NCBI GenBank assembly: GCA_022072445.1
Contig: JAJVHV010000017.1
Location: forward strand, 24,115 to 88,114
From: Phycisphaerae bacterium
GTDB lineage: Bacteria; Planctomycetota; Phycisphaerae; UBA1845; Fen-1342
Direction: 5' to 3'
Length of the DNA: 64,000 nt
Shown here: positions 1-8,658 of the stretch, one piece after another
Layout of the letters: every line of letters begins with the position of its first letter
Numbering within the stretch: the first letter of the stretch is position 1
The notes under the pieces: model-generated
Told to the model about the DNA's origin: nothing
Databases searched by the model: none
Seen by the model: the letters and a program-made list of their open reading frames with translations, nothing else
Program-made: the position numbers and the translations under genes

Positions 1-121
1 CGGGCGGCTGCGGAGTGCCGTCGTTCTGGGGTGTAGACGTTCGTGTCTCGCGACCGGTTCCGCCGGTGCAGCCGGTCAACAGCAGCGTCGGCACAAGGCC
101 TGCTAGGATGAACTTGTACAC
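1..121 (-). CDS. N-terminus of a lipoprotein (cut by window edge)
   Basis: Only the first 40 codons lie in the window. A GTG start, preceded by GAGGG about eight bases upstream, opens MYKFILAGLVPTLLLTGC: a basic N-region, a hydrophobic core and a lipobox, so Cys18 would be lipidated. The visible mature part is rich in Thr, Gly and Pro, typical of a linker. It follows the larger lipoprotein gene by 26 bases on the same strand, so the two are probably co-transcribed. Function is unknown because the body of the protein is outside the window. Confidence 0.6.
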   Translation of the reverse strand, partial: MYKFILAGLVPTLLLTGCTGGTGRETRTSTPQNDGTPQPP

Positions 122-147
122 GCGGTTCCCTCGATATGGTTTCTCGC

Positions 148-969
148 TCAGCGAATCTGCACCGGGCCGCCCGGCTGGCGCTTGAGGTCGAGATACCACT
201 CTCCGTCGATCAGAGTCCACATTTCAACCGAATACGCCTCGCGCGGGGGCAGATCACCCAGGCTGGGGTCGTTGAGCTTGATGCCAAACAGCGCCATGAC
301 GCGGCCATACTGCCCGCGAACCTCGACCCAGCGGCGGTCGAGGCGGGTGAAGTTCAGCCGGTCGGCCTCGCGGGCGTAGTCGTCAATCTTCATACCCTCG
401 CGATCGCGCGGGTCGACGAATTCGTACGCCGCCGTCCAGTTCCGCGCGAACCGCAACTCCTTGAGCTTGTCGAAGCGCGCCGCGAGGCGCTGCTCCTGCT
501 CGGCGTCGCGGACGCGCGGCGACTCGGGATACGAGTCGAGCTGGTCGCGCGGCACCGGGAACCAGTCCGTCTCGCGCCAGTGCCAGCGCTGCCACGTGGT
601 GGCGTCGCGCGGCGGGAGGTTCGGAATGCGGCGCATGGTCGAACTATAGCGGATCTGCACCCAGCCCATGTCGCCTTCGATCAGCGGCGTATCGGCGGTG
701 TACGACTTGATGACGAAGGGCTCCTCCGCGTTGTGCCAGGCGCAGAACTTGTCCACGTTGGAGGCCGCCTGCCGGACGGGGTCCTCGAACAGGAAGATGC
801 GCTTGCAGTCGTCGGCGACGCGCGCGTCCCAGAGCGTCTTGGTCCGCTGCAGCAGCCGGTCCGCCGTCGGCGCCGCGGGCGTCGACCCGCTGGTTCTCAT
901 CTCCCCGCGACCGCCACAGCCGACGACACTGGCGATGATCAACAGCGATGCCGGACCGATCGTTCTCAT
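148..969 (-). CDS. Predicted lipoprotein, unknown function
   Basis: A 273-residue protein. The frame is open further upstream, but the start chosen is the ATG that opens MRTIGPASLLIIASVVGCGG, a lipoprotein signal with Cys18 as acceptor; AGGGTGAG lies just upstream. The mature part is charged and rich in Trp, Arg and Asp, with no membrane segment. It looks like two successive globular repeats that each end in a WYLD/WFPVPRD-like strand, the sort of fold seen in small NTF2-like or SnoaL-like domains, but I do not recognise the family. It leads a two-gene operon with the partial lipoprotein downstream. Confidence 0.75.
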   Translation of the reverse strand: MRTIGPASLLIIASVVGCGGRGEMRTSGSTPAAPTADRLLQRTKTLWDARVADDCKRIFLFEDPVRQAASNVDKFCAWHNAEEPFVIKSYTADTPLIEGDMGWVQIRYSSTMRRIPNLPPRDATTWQRWHWRETDWFPVPRDQLDSYPESPRVRDAEQEQRLAARFDKLKELRFARNWTAAYEFVDPRDREGMKIDDYAREADRLNFTRLDRRWVEVRGQYGRVMALFGIKLNDPSLGDLPPREAYSVEMWTLIDGEWYLDLKRQPGGPVQIR

Positions 970-1282
970 GAATCTCACCCTGTAGGGTTCTCGCGAAGCG
1001 CCGGGCGTGGCTGGCGCCGTGCGCGACCCATGACTGTAGATCGCATGACGGACTGCGGCGCGGCGGCTGGGCGCAAAATCAGCGCTGTGTCGCGACCCGT
1101 GACTGCAATTGATCACGGTCACTCATTTATCGGAAATATGCTGGGTCCGCAAAATCCCGCGTTTCAATTTTGCCTGCGCCGTCCGATACTTGCCGAGGCA
1201 GGCAAACGCCGAAATAATCGGCGCAGTCGGAGTTGGCATCCGCCTGTCGGCGGGCTCATTTTCGGACGGAAAAGGACCCAGC
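970..1282. other. Divergent intergenic region
   Basis: Gap between two divergently transcribed genes. It holds a near-direct repeat of about 16 bases (GCGACCC[AG]TGACTG[TC]A, near 1021 and 1088) and a small hairpin at 1207-1223 (CGCCGA, AATAA, TCGGCG) close to the rightward start. No convincing promoter hexamers or gene were found. Confidence 0.4.
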
Positions 1283-2413
1283 ATGCCCGAATCGGAATCG
1301 CACGACGCCGCCTCGCCACCCGAGTCGCTCAGCCGGGCGCGTCTGATCGCGGCCAGCCTGGAGTTCATCGCCATCCTGCTGGGGCTGGCGTCGATCGTCT
1401 GGGCCGGGCAGCGGCTCTGGACGATCAGCCAGGCCCAACCGATCGACACCGGGGCCGCCTTGAGCAGCGTCCTGGGGCTGGCGGCGGCGCTGGCGGGCAG
1501 CGTTCTGCTGTGGGGTGTCGGCGAGGCTGTGCGGCGGATCGACGCGCTGCATCGCGCGCTGAGCTCGTATTTGGGCCAGCCGCGCGAGCTGCGGGTGATA
1601 TCCAGTGGCGAACCGCAGAAGGGTTCGGCGAGCGACCGGTTGCTGGCCGAGCTGGTGACGCTGACGCGCGAGGCGCGCGACATCTCGCTGCTGACCGAGG
1701 CGCAGCGCGCCGCGCGACTCGACATGCAGGGCGAGGCCCTGGCCCACCGTATGGAGCAGGAAGTTCCCGAACTGCTGCGCGGCCACAACTGGTTCGAAGC
1801 TTCAAAACGCGTCGAGGCGGCGCGGCAGCGCTTCCCCGGCATGCCGATCTGGGATTCGCTGCACGCGCAGATCGAAACCGTGCGCGCTCAGGTCGAGGCC
1901 AAGGACGTCGACGGCGCCACGCGCCAGATCGACGAGCTGGTCGCGCTGGGGGCCTGGGACCGCGTGCAAGACGTGCTGAACGACCTGCTCGAACGGCATC
2001 CGCGTTCGGCCGGCGCCCTCGATCTCGCCCGGCGAATTCGCGCGCAGCGCGACAAGGCCGAATCCGAAATCCGCATGCGGCTGATGGCCCAGGCACAGGG
2101 ACACGCCGACCGCCGCGAATGGCAGGAGGCGCTCTCCGCCGCCCGTGCCCTCATTCAGCGCTTCCCGCGCTCGGCCGAGAGCGAGGCGCTGCGCCAGCAA
2201 CTACCGACGCTGGAGGCCAACTCGGAAATCCGCGCCCGCCAGCAGATGGAGGCTAACTACCGGCAGCACGTCGCGCAGCGCCGCTTCGCCGACGCGCTGC
2301 GCCTCGCGCAACAGATCATCGAGCGCTACCCGTCGTCGCCGCAGGCCGAAGCCCTGCGCGAGCAGATTCCCAAGCTTGAAGAGCGGGCGGGCATCGTGCG
2401 GCAGTGGGCCTGA
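1283..2413 (+). CDS. Membrane-anchored TPR/coiled-coil protein
   Basis: A 376-residue protein. The ATG at 1283 follows AAAAGGA and is preferred to upstream in-frame starts. Residues about 20-80 hold two hydrophobic segments (LEFIAILLGLASIVWAG and a second Ala/Leu-rich one), giving a hairpin in the inner membrane. The remainder is highly charged helix with at least three TPR-like units of the form A-L-x-x-A-x-x-[IL]-I-x-[RE]-[FY]-P-x-S-x-x-A, ending in an EALREQIPKLEERAG unit. This suggests a scaffold or protein-interaction role at the membrane. Its TGA overlaps the next start (TGATG), so translation is probably coupled to the DUF309 gene. Confidence 0.75.
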   Translation: MPESESHDAASPPESLSRARLIAASLEFIAILLGLASIVWAGQRLWTISQAQPIDTGAALSSVLGLAAALAGSVLLWGVGEAVRRIDALHRALSSYLGQPRELRVISSGEPQKGSASDRLLAELVTLTREARDISLLTEAQRAARLDMQGEALAHRMEQEVPELLRGHNWFEASKRVEAARQRFPGMPIWDSLHAQIETVRAQVEAKDVDGATRQIDELVALGAWDRVQDVLNDLLERHPRSAGALDLARRIRAQRDKAESEIRMRLMAQAQGHADRREWQEALSAARALIQRFPRSAESEALRQQLPTLEANSEIRARQQMEANYRQHVAQRRFADALRLAQQIIERYPSSPQAEALREQIPKLEERAGIVRQWA

Positions 2414-2883
2414 TGTCGTCGTTCGGCCCTTCCGAACCGGAAGAGCGGGCGGCGTTTCTGGCGGGTCTGGCGGCGTTCAACGCGGGAGACTACTACGACG
2501 CGCACGATCTGTGGGAAGAAATCTGGCAGCAGCTCACCGGCCGCCGCGCGCTCTTCTACCAGGCCCTCATTCAGACCGCCGTCGTCTTCGTGCAGATGGA
2601 GAATCAGAATGCCGCCGGCGTGCGGGCGGTGTATCTCAGCGCGCGGGACAAGCTCGGGCAACTGCCGGCGCTGTATCGCGGCGTGCGGCTGGATCGGGTG
2701 CTGGCCGGGTTGACGCACGCGGCCGGTTGGATCGTCGAGCGGCCGCCGGGGGCGTGGCGCGACGTCGCCCCGCGGGCTGATGACGGAATGCCGCTGCTGT
2801 TCGATCGCTCGCGCGCCTTTCGGATCGAGCTGGAGTACGACCCGTTCGAGTCGCCGCGCGACGGGGACGTGGAACGGCGGTGA
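2413..2883 (+). CDS. DUF309 family protein
   Basis: A 156-residue protein. The ATG at 2413 shares a base with the upstream TGA. The signature FNAGDYYDAHDLWEEIWQ near residue 22, followed by a long amphipathic helical region, is the hallmark of the DUF309 all-helical family, whose biochemical role is unknown. Length is typical. The coupling to the TPR membrane protein is the only functional hint. A GTG nine bases earlier is in frame but would overlap the upstream gene more and lacks any advantage. Confidence 0.85.
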   Translation: MSSFGPSEPEERAAFLAGLAAFNAGDYYDAHDLWEEIWQQLTGRRALFYQALIQTAVVFVQMENQNAAGVRAVYLSARDKLGQLPALYRGVRLDRVLAGLTHAAGWIVERPPGAWRDVAPRADDGMPLLFDRSRAFRIELEYDPFESPRDGDVERR

Positions 2884-2917
2884 GGATGTGAGGCGAGCGC
2901 TCAGTTGCGCCCCCAGT

Positions 2918-3100
2918 CGAGCCCCGACCGTGAGGGAGGGGTCCGAATATCGGTCACCAACGGACTCGGCGAAGCTCGGTGCGACGCGGATGGTGAGATT
3001 CGCGAAGAATAGCCCTGCGCGCGACGCGGACTCCCTTCGGTCGAAACCATCCCTCACGGTCGGGGCTCGGCCGGAAACGTCCCTCACGGTCGGGACTCGG
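2918..3100. repeat. Short dispersed repeat, one direct and two inverted copies
   Basis: A unit with core GAGCCCCGACCGTGAGGGA occurs at 2918-2947 on the + strand, then twice in inverted orientation at about 3044-3070 and 3077-3100 (TCCCTCACGGTCGGG[GA]CTCGG). Related copies occur at about 14600-14660 and 38899-38930. Copies in both orientations could pair into a hairpin after the DUF309 gene. No transposase is nearby. Confidence 0.7.
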
Positions 3101-3175
3101 CTGGGCGCATTTAGCCCGCCGCTCGAAAAATACGGCGCTGGCCCGCGGCCGGTGCGAAACGGCGGTTTTTCGGCT

Positions 3176-3203
3176 TTGCGTTTTTCTCAAGAGGTCTTAT
3201 ACT
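3176..3203 (+). promoter_or_regulatory. Predicted sigma70-type promoter for the phosphorylase operon
   Basis: TTGCGT at 3176-3181, a 16-base spacer, and TATACT at 3198-3203. Transcription would start near 3210, leaving a leader of about 110 bases that contains a 17-base tandem repeat. Hexamer match is good at -10 and fair at -35. Confidence 0.5.
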
Positions 3204-3262
3204 GTTTCCAACACTGAACTGAATGGGCGGTTGGCACTCAAGTCGTTGTACGTACCTGAGAC

Positions 3263-3313
3263 TGGTTCGCTACAGATAGTGGTTCGCTACCGGTAGCGGT
3301 TCGCGCGAAGCTG
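3263..3313 (+). repeat. Three tandem 17-base units in the leader
   Basis: Units at 3263-3279, 3280-3296 and 3297-3313 share GGTTCGC and end in TAG/AAG-like bases; the third is more diverged. They lie between the predicted promoter and the ribosome-binding site of the phosphorylase gene and could be an operator array or a slippage product. Confidence 0.55.
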
Positions 3314-3321
3314 GAGTCGCC

Positions 3322-4221
3322 ATGAGCGCCAAGTTGGCATGTATCGGCGGGACGCTTGCGTATGACCTGCTCAAGCAGGGTGCGTTGGTCGCGTCGCGGC
3401 TCGGGCCGCAGAGCACGCCGTTCGGCGACTCGCAGCCAATTTACGTGTGTCAGACGCGCTTCGGCGAGTTTTTGTTTTTGTCGCGGCATGGCGAGTCGGG
3501 TTACGACCTGGCGCCGAGCTTCGTGAACTACCGGGCGAACATTTACGCCCTCAAGGCGCTGGGCATCCGCGCGATCGTCTCCTGGAGCGAGACGCGCGCG
3601 ATCTCGCACAACTTCAAGATCGGCGAGTATCTGATCGTTGACGACATCATCGACGAGACGGTGCGTCGCCCGAACACCTTTTTCGAGAATCAGTCGCTGG
3701 GCGTTGTGCGGCAGTGGCCGGTGTTCTGCCCGAGCCTGCGGACGGCGTTTGCGACGGCGCTGAAGGAGTCGGGCTGCCCGTTCTCGAAGGACGGCGTGTA
3801 CGTCTGCATCGAAGGTCCGCGGATGGAAACCCCTGCTGAGACGCGCAAGTACGCGGTTTACGGGGCGGACGTGATCGGGCAGACGCTGGCGCCCGAGGTG
3901 TTTCTGGCCAAGGAACTTCAGCTCTGCTACGCGAGCTTGTGCTACGTGGCCCGCTACGCGGAAACGGGCTGCGACTCGCGCCCCTTCGAGAACGGCCGCG
4001 TGCTGGACGACGAAGCGCTGCGGGCCCGCGCCCGGGCCGCGGTCGAACGCCTGCCGCGGATCATCGAGCGGCTGTGCGACGTACTGACGCGCACGCCGGC
4101 GATGTGCCAGTGCGACCGGTCGATGCAGCATCACGTCGCGAGCGGACAGATCAGTTGGGATTGGCGGACCTGGTTCGAAGACGTTTCGCCCGCCCGCGAA
4201 GTCCGCCGCCCGGTCGCGTGA
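3322..4221 (+). CDS. mtnP: MTA/MTI phosphorylase family (purine nucleoside phosphorylase-like)
   Basis: A 299-residue cytosolic enzyme of the family that phosphorolyses methylthioadenosine, methylthioinosine or related nucleosides. Visible family motifs are ACIGGTLAYDLL at the N-terminus, LSRHGESGYDLAPSFVNYRANI (phosphate/ribose region), VSWSETRAI, and CIEGPRMETPAETR near residues 161-174. In the base-binding loop (about residues 209-214) the ATDYDCW of the eukaryotic enzyme aligns with VARYAET, so both adenine-recognising aspartates are absent. An N6-amino purine is therefore a doubtful substrate, and a deaminated nucleoside is plausible. The start follows GGAG. The TGA overlaps the GTG of the amidohydrolase gene, implying one pathway. 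The symbol names the family, not a proven substrate. Confidence 0.75.
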   Translation: MSAKLACIGGTLAYDLLKQGALVASRLGPQSTPFGDSQPIYVCQTRFGEFLFLSRHGESGYDLAPSFVNYRANIYALKALGIRAIVSWSETRAISHNFKIGEYLIVDDIIDETVRRPNTFFENQSLGVVRQWPVFCPSLRTAFATALKESGCPFSKDGVYVCIEGPRMETPAETRKYAVYGADVIGQTLAPEVFLAKELQLCYASLCYVARYAETGCDSRPFENGRVLDDEALRARARAAVERLPRIIERLCDVLTRTPAMCQCDRSMQHHVASGQISWDWRTWFEDVSPAREVRRPVA

Positions 4222-5501
4222 TTTTCAGAGCAGCCTGGGTCGTTCCGGTCGATTCGCCGCCGATCCGCGACGGCTGCGTGCACGTGGCGCGCGGCCGGAT
4301 CACGTGCGTGCAGAGCTGGGCGGGGGGCGTCGGCATACCCGCGGCGGGCAGCGCCGTCGGAAGTGCCGAAGACGTGCTCAACCTGGGCGACTGCATCCTG
4401 ACGCCCGGCCTGGTCAATCCGCACACGCATCTCGAACTCACCTGTTACGCCGGCACCACGCCGCCCGCGCCCTTCTGGAGCTGGTTTCGCGAGCTGATCC
4501 GCCTGCGCGGCGGGCCGGATTCCCTGGAGCGCGAGCGCGGCAGCGTCGCCGACGGCGCGTGGCAGTCGCTGCGGAGCGGCGTGACGTGCGTCGGCGACAT
4601 TTCTCGCCGCAACATCGCCTGGCCCGAGCTGAAGCGCGTGCCGATCCGCAAAGTCTGCTTCGCCGAACTGCTCAGCATCGCGGACTCTCCGCCGCGCAAC
4701 CCCGCCGAGCTGCGCTCCGCCGTCGCCGAAATGGCCGAAGACGATCTGCTGACGATCGGCATCACGCCGCACGCGCCGTACACCGTGCCGGCGGATCAGA
4801 TTCGCGCGGCGGTGGAGCTGGCGGCGGAGCTGCGGAGGCCGTGGTGCGCGCACTGGGCCGAGACGCGCGAGGAGAACGCGTTTGTCGCCGGTCGGCGCGG
4901 CGTGTTGCTGGAGATGATCGAGCGGGCGGCGGCGGCGGCGGGCATCGACGGCGGCGGGCGCGGGTCGCTGGACTACCTGGAGCACTGCACCCGCGGCGCG
5001 CCGCCCGGCGCGCTGGCGCACGTGAATTACGTCGAACCGCGCGAGATCGAGCAGCTTGCGGCACGCGGGCACGTCGTGATGTACTGCCCGCGGGCGCACG
5101 CCTTCTTCGGCCACACGCGGCACCCGATCGCCGAGATGAGGCGCGCCGGCGTGCCCGTTGCGCTGGGGACCGACAGCCTGGCCAGTAATCAGAGCCTGGC
5201 ACTGCTCGACGAGGCGCGCTTTCTGGCGACCTGCGGAGCGCGTGAGACGAATTCTTCGTCGCCAGGGGATCAAGCTGCTTCGCCAGAGTTCTCCGCGGCG
5301 GAGCTGCTGAGGATGATCACACTCGTTGCGGCCCGGGCGCTGCGGCTGGACGATCAGATCGGCTCGCTGGCGGTCGGCAAATGGGCCGACCTGGCGGCGT
5401 TTCGCGTCGCTACGCCGCCCGACGACGATCCCGTTGCCAGCCTGCTCGGAATGGAGTCAACGGTGGCGGGCGTCTGGGTGGGCGGCGCGCGCGTCGTGTA
5501 A
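4218..5501 (+). CDS. Amidohydrolase-family nucleoside deaminase-like protein
   Basis: A 427-residue protein. The GTG at 4218 overlaps the upstream TGA (GTGA); a longer frame would lie inside the phosphorylase. The TIM-barrel metal and substrate motifs are in order: NPHTHLE (two metal His), TPHAPYT, CAHWAET (His and Glu), YCPRAHAFFGH, and GTDSLASN (catalytic Asp). The set matches the chlorohydrolase/S-adenosylhomocysteine/methylthioadenosine/aminofutalosine deaminase branch. Being coupled to a phosphorylase that lacks adenine-binding aspartates, it may deaminate methylthioadenosine or another adenosine before phosphorolysis. Aminofutalosine deaminase is the main alternative. Family placement is firm, substrate is inferred. 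Confidence 0.75.
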   Translation: MIFRAAWVVPVDSPPIRDGCVHVARGRITCVQSWAGGVGIPAAGSAVGSAEDVLNLGDCILTPGLVNPHTHLELTCYAGTTPPAPFWSWFRELIRLRGGPDSLERERGSVADGAWQSLRSGVTCVGDISRRNIAWPELKRVPIRKVCFAELLSIADSPPRNPAELRSAVAEMAEDDLLTIGITPHAPYTVPADQIRAAVELAAELRRPWCAHWAETREENAFVAGRRGVLLEMIERAAAAAGIDGGGRGSLDYLEHCTRGAPPGALAHVNYVEPREIEQLAARGHVVMYCPRAHAFFGHTRHPIAEMRRAGVPVALGTDSLASNQSLALLDEARFLATCGARETNSSSPGDQAASPEFSAAELLRMITLVAARALRLDDQIGSLAVGKWADLAAFRVATPPDDDPVASLLGMESTVAGVWVGGARVV

Positions 5502-5603
5502 CGGACGAGGCGGGGATGCCGGGCGGGGGCAGCGGCAGCAGGAGCGAGTCGATCACGCGGCAGCGCGCGGCAGGACGAGAAGCTCGCGGCGCTTGCCCGC
5601 AAA

Positions 5604-6401
5604 TCAGATACCCAGCACGTCGCGCATCGAATAGCGGCCGGGCGGCTTGCCCGCGATCCAGCGGGCCGCACGCAGCGCGCCGCGCGCAAACGTCTCGCGC
5701 GCCTGCGCCCGATGCCGCAGGCACAGCGCCTCGCCTGGACCGGCGAAATGCAGCTCGTGTTCGCCGATCACGTCGCCCAGCCGCAGGGCGTGAATGCCGA
5801 TCTGCGACCGCTCGCGCGGCCCGGCATTCGTCCCACGCCCGAGCAGTAGCGCCGACGCCGGGTCGCGCTGCGTCGCCGCGCAGATCGCCCGCGCGATCTC
5901 CAGCGCCGTTCCGCTGGGGGCATCGCGCTTCCCGTGATGATGTTGCTCCACCAGCTCGATGTCGTATTCGGCCCCCAGCGCCCGCGCCGCCTCCGCCGCC
6001 AGCCGCATCAGCAGATTCGCCCCCAGGCTCATGTTCGCCGACCACAGAACCGCCGTCCGCCGCCCGGCACCATCCAGCAGCGCCATCTGCTCCTGCGTCA
6101 GGCCAGTTGACCCACTGACCAGCGCGATGCCGCCGTCGGCACAGCGCCCCGCCCACGCCACGGCACCCGCCGCGTTGCTGAAGTCGACCACCACGTCGGT
6201 GGCGACCAGCAATTCATCACTGATTGGTACGCCCAGCGGCGCCTGTCCATGAAACTCGCCCGCGTCGCGGCCGACCGCCGCGTGTCCGCGCCGAGTCAGC
6301 GCGGCGACGAGCGTCAGATCGGGCGCGTCGCGGAGGCAGGCCAGCAGATGAGCGCCCATGCGGCCGGTGCATCCGGCCAGGGCGACGCGAGTTGTTGTCA
6401 C
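5604..6401 (-). CDS. dapB: 4-hydroxy-tetrahydrodipicolinate reductase
   Basis: A 265-residue cytosolic enzyme of the lysine and meso-diaminopimelate pathway that reduces hydroxy-tetrahydrodipicolinate with NAD(P)H. The Rossmann motif GCTGRMG is at about residues 11-17, DFSN and GSTG follow, and the family signature EQHHHGKRDAPSGTA provides the catalytic His pair and Lys. Length is normal. The GTG start at 6401 overlaps the TGA of the TPR gene (GTGA), which argues against longer starts. Product feeds the peptidoglycan synthesis implied by mrdA, rodA and murJ elsewhere in the window. Confidence 0.93.
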   Translation of the reverse strand: MTTTRVALAGCTGRMGAHLLACLRDAPDLTLVAALTRRGHAAVGRDAGEFHGQAPLGVPISDELLVATDVVVDFSNAAGAVAWAGRCADGGIALVSGSTGLTQEQMALLDGAGRRTAVLWSANMSLGANLLMRLAAEAARALGAEYDIELVEQHHHGKRDAPSGTALEIARAICAATQRDPASALLLGRGTNAGPRERSQIGIHALRLGDVIGEHELHFAGPGEALCLRHRAQARETFARGALRAARWIAGKPPGRYSMRDVLGI

Positions 6402-6703
6402 AGCGAGTCCAGCAGTTCCTGCATCTCGTTCTGCGTCTTCCAATCGCCTTTGGCGCGGGCGGCCTCCATCCCGGCCGTCAGCGTTGTGCGGGCCTCCTCT
6501 CCGCGGCCCGCGCCGAGCTGGGCGCGCGCCTTGTGGTAATACGCGGCGGAGTAGCCAGCATCCAGGGCCAGCGTGCGGTCGAAGGAAGCGATGGCGTCGT
6601 CCCACGACTGGGCGCCGAGATGCTCCAGCGCCAGGCCGTAGTGCGCGAGCGGGTCCGACGGCATCATTTCAGCCAGACGGCGCAGTTGCTCAAGACGCGA
6701 CAT
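6398..6703 (-). CDS. Small TPR protein
   Basis: A 101-residue protein, mostly two to three TPR helices: DPLAHYGLALEHLGAQSWDDA, FDRTLALDAGYSAAYYHKA, and EEARTTLTAGMEAA. No signal peptide or membrane segment is visible. The ATG gives MSRLEQLRRL; a longer GTG-started frame is less likely. It overlaps dapB by four bases and follows the SPOR-like gene by 26, so these three form an operon. The role is presumably protein-protein interaction. Confidence 0.75.
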   Translation of the reverse strand: MSRLEQLRRLAEMMPSDPLAHYGLALEHLGAQSWDDAIASFDRTLALDAGYSAAYYHKARAQLGAGRGEEARTTLTAGMEAARAKGDWKTQNEMQELLDSL

Positions 6704-6729
6704 GGGCGATTTTCGCGCTCCAACCCGAT

Positions 6730-7854
6730 TCAATACTTGTCGGCGTAGCACTGGTCAAACGCGTAGCCGCCTTTCCGGGCGTACGCCTTGCCCAGCTCGC
6801 GCACGCGCCGCCGCGTCTCTTCCAATCGGGCGCGTTCCTGCTGACCGACGTTCTTGTCCTTGTGCTCCAGCGCGAATTGCTGATTGACGAACACGACGAT
6901 GTCCGAGCCCTGCCGCGCGATCGCTGCCGGCACGCCCGCTTCGGCCAGATAGCGCGCCGCCTGCTGGGCCTGGTCGAGCTTCGACTTCGGAAAGTGCTGC
7001 ACGATCAGATAGTGATAGCCGCGCTCGCGCACCGCCGACTCGCTCACGTCGGCCGTAGCCGCCGGCGGTCCCGCCGTTGCGTCGCTCGCCCGCGGCGGTT
7101 CAGCCGGCGCGTTCGGGGCGCCCGGGTCCGGTGTCGCCGCAGGCTTCTCGGCCGGCGCGGCACTCTTGTCTTCCGGCTTCTCCGGCGGTTTGCGCTCGGC
7201 GGATTCGTTGGCACGTCGCTCAGCCGACACTGCCGGCCGACGCGCCTTGTCGTCGTTGCGCGGCGGCGTGGCGATGCGGCGGCCGGCCGGGCGGCGCTCG
7301 GCCTCCGGCAGATGGGTGACCGATTCGTTCGGCGGCGCGGCGCGAGCCGCCTCGAGCTTGCCGTCGGCCGCGCCGGCCGGCGATCCGCCCGCGAAGCGCG
7401 CCCCGGCCTGAAACGCCACCAGCAGCAGCAGAAGAAGCGCCAGCAGCGCCCCGGACAGACCGATCCAGCCGAATTCGAGCTGAAACCGCCCGGCGGCGTA
7501 GCGCAACGGCGAACGGACGCGCGAGGCATCGGCCGCCCCCGACGCACGTGGAGCCGCCACGGCGCGCGGTGTCAGCGACGGTCGCGCTGGCGCGCTGACC
7601 GCGGCCGTGCTGCGCGACGTGGGTGCATCGGTCCGCGAAGCCGCCGGCGCAGGCCCGTCGGTCCGTTGTGCGGGCTCGTCCGGTGTTCTCGGTTCGGTGG
7701 GAGTTTCGGATGCGCCGGGACGAACGAGGCGTGAGGTCGCGCTCAGCAGGCTGCGCCAAGGCGACGGACCAGGCGGCCGGGCTTCGGCCCCGCGGTTCAT
7801 CTCCTCGCGCTTGACGACTTCAAACAGAACCGGCCGGTCCTTCGGGCGGGGCAT
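6730..7854 (-). CDS. Membrane protein with a SPOR-like C-terminal domain
   Basis: A 374-residue protein. The ATG at 7854 follows a strong GGAGGG eight bases upstream, which decides the start over the much longer open frame that runs across the divergent region. The cytosolic part (1-130) is Pro/Ala/Arg-rich. One membrane segment, GWIGLSGALLALLLLLLVAF, lies near residues 135-155. A long Ala/Pro/Glu linker follows. The last 100 residues (HYLIVQHF, ARYLAEAGVPAAI, DIVVFVNQQF) have the strand-helix pattern of SPOR-type domains, which bind denuded septal peptidoglycan. That assignment is by pattern only. It probably crosses the inner membrane once. Confidence 0.65.
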   Translation of the reverse strand: MPRPKDRPVLFEVVKREEMNRGAEARPPGPSPWRSLLSATSRLVRPGASETPTEPRTPDEPAQRTDGPAPAASRTDAPTSRSTAAVSAPARPSLTPRAVAAPRASGAADASRVRSPLRYAAGRFQLEFGWIGLSGALLALLLLLLVAFQAGARFAGGSPAGAADGKLEAARAAPPNESVTHLPEAERRPAGRRIATPPRNDDKARRPAVSAERRANESAERKPPEKPEDKSAAPAEKPAATPDPGAPNAPAEPPRASDATAGPPAATADVSESAVRERGYHYLIVQHFPKSKLDQAQQAARYLAEAGVPAAIARQGSDIVVFVNQQFALEHKDKNVGQQERARLEETRRRVRELGKAYARKGGYAFDQCYADKY

Positions 7855-7959
7855 CCGCAGACCCTCCGTGACAAACAAGCGCGCCTCCGAGCGCAACACC
7901 TGAAGTGTATCCGCGTTCGAGCGCCTGTCCAATTGATTTCCCCTGCTGGCGAATGGTGT

Positions 7960-7988
7960 TTGACAGCCCCCGACTCGCGCGCTACGGT
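7960..7988 (+). promoter_or_regulatory. Possible promoter for the TrpG/PabA gene
   Basis: TTGACA at 7960-7965, a 17-base spacer, and TACGGT at 7983-7988. The -35 is perfect, the -10 is weak. It points toward the amidotransferase gene with a leader of about 70 bases. Confidence 0.35.
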
Positions 7989-8030
7989 CGATCATGGTAT
8001 TAAACCGCTGACGCCTGCGAACGCCGATTC

Positions 8031-8058
8031 TGAACCCTGAACCCTGAACCCTGAACCC
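8031..8058 (+). repeat. Four tandem copies of TGAACCC
   Basis: A perfect run of four seven-base units ends seven bases before the amidotransferase ATG and takes the place of a ribosome-binding site. Such short arrays are slippage-prone and could alter the leader. Confidence 0.8.
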
Positions 8059-8064
8059 TCGCCC

Positions 8065-8654
<590 letters not shown>

Positions 8655-8658
<4 letters not shown>

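Noticed and set aside
136..2256. A 706-codon + strand frame over the first genes
   Set aside because: It overlaps a lipoprotein gene on one strand and a TPR gene in another frame, with low-complexity composition and no domain.
8031..8058. TGAACCC run as a telomere-like or replication signal
   Set aside because: Only four units, immediately before a gene, with no other end or origin features.
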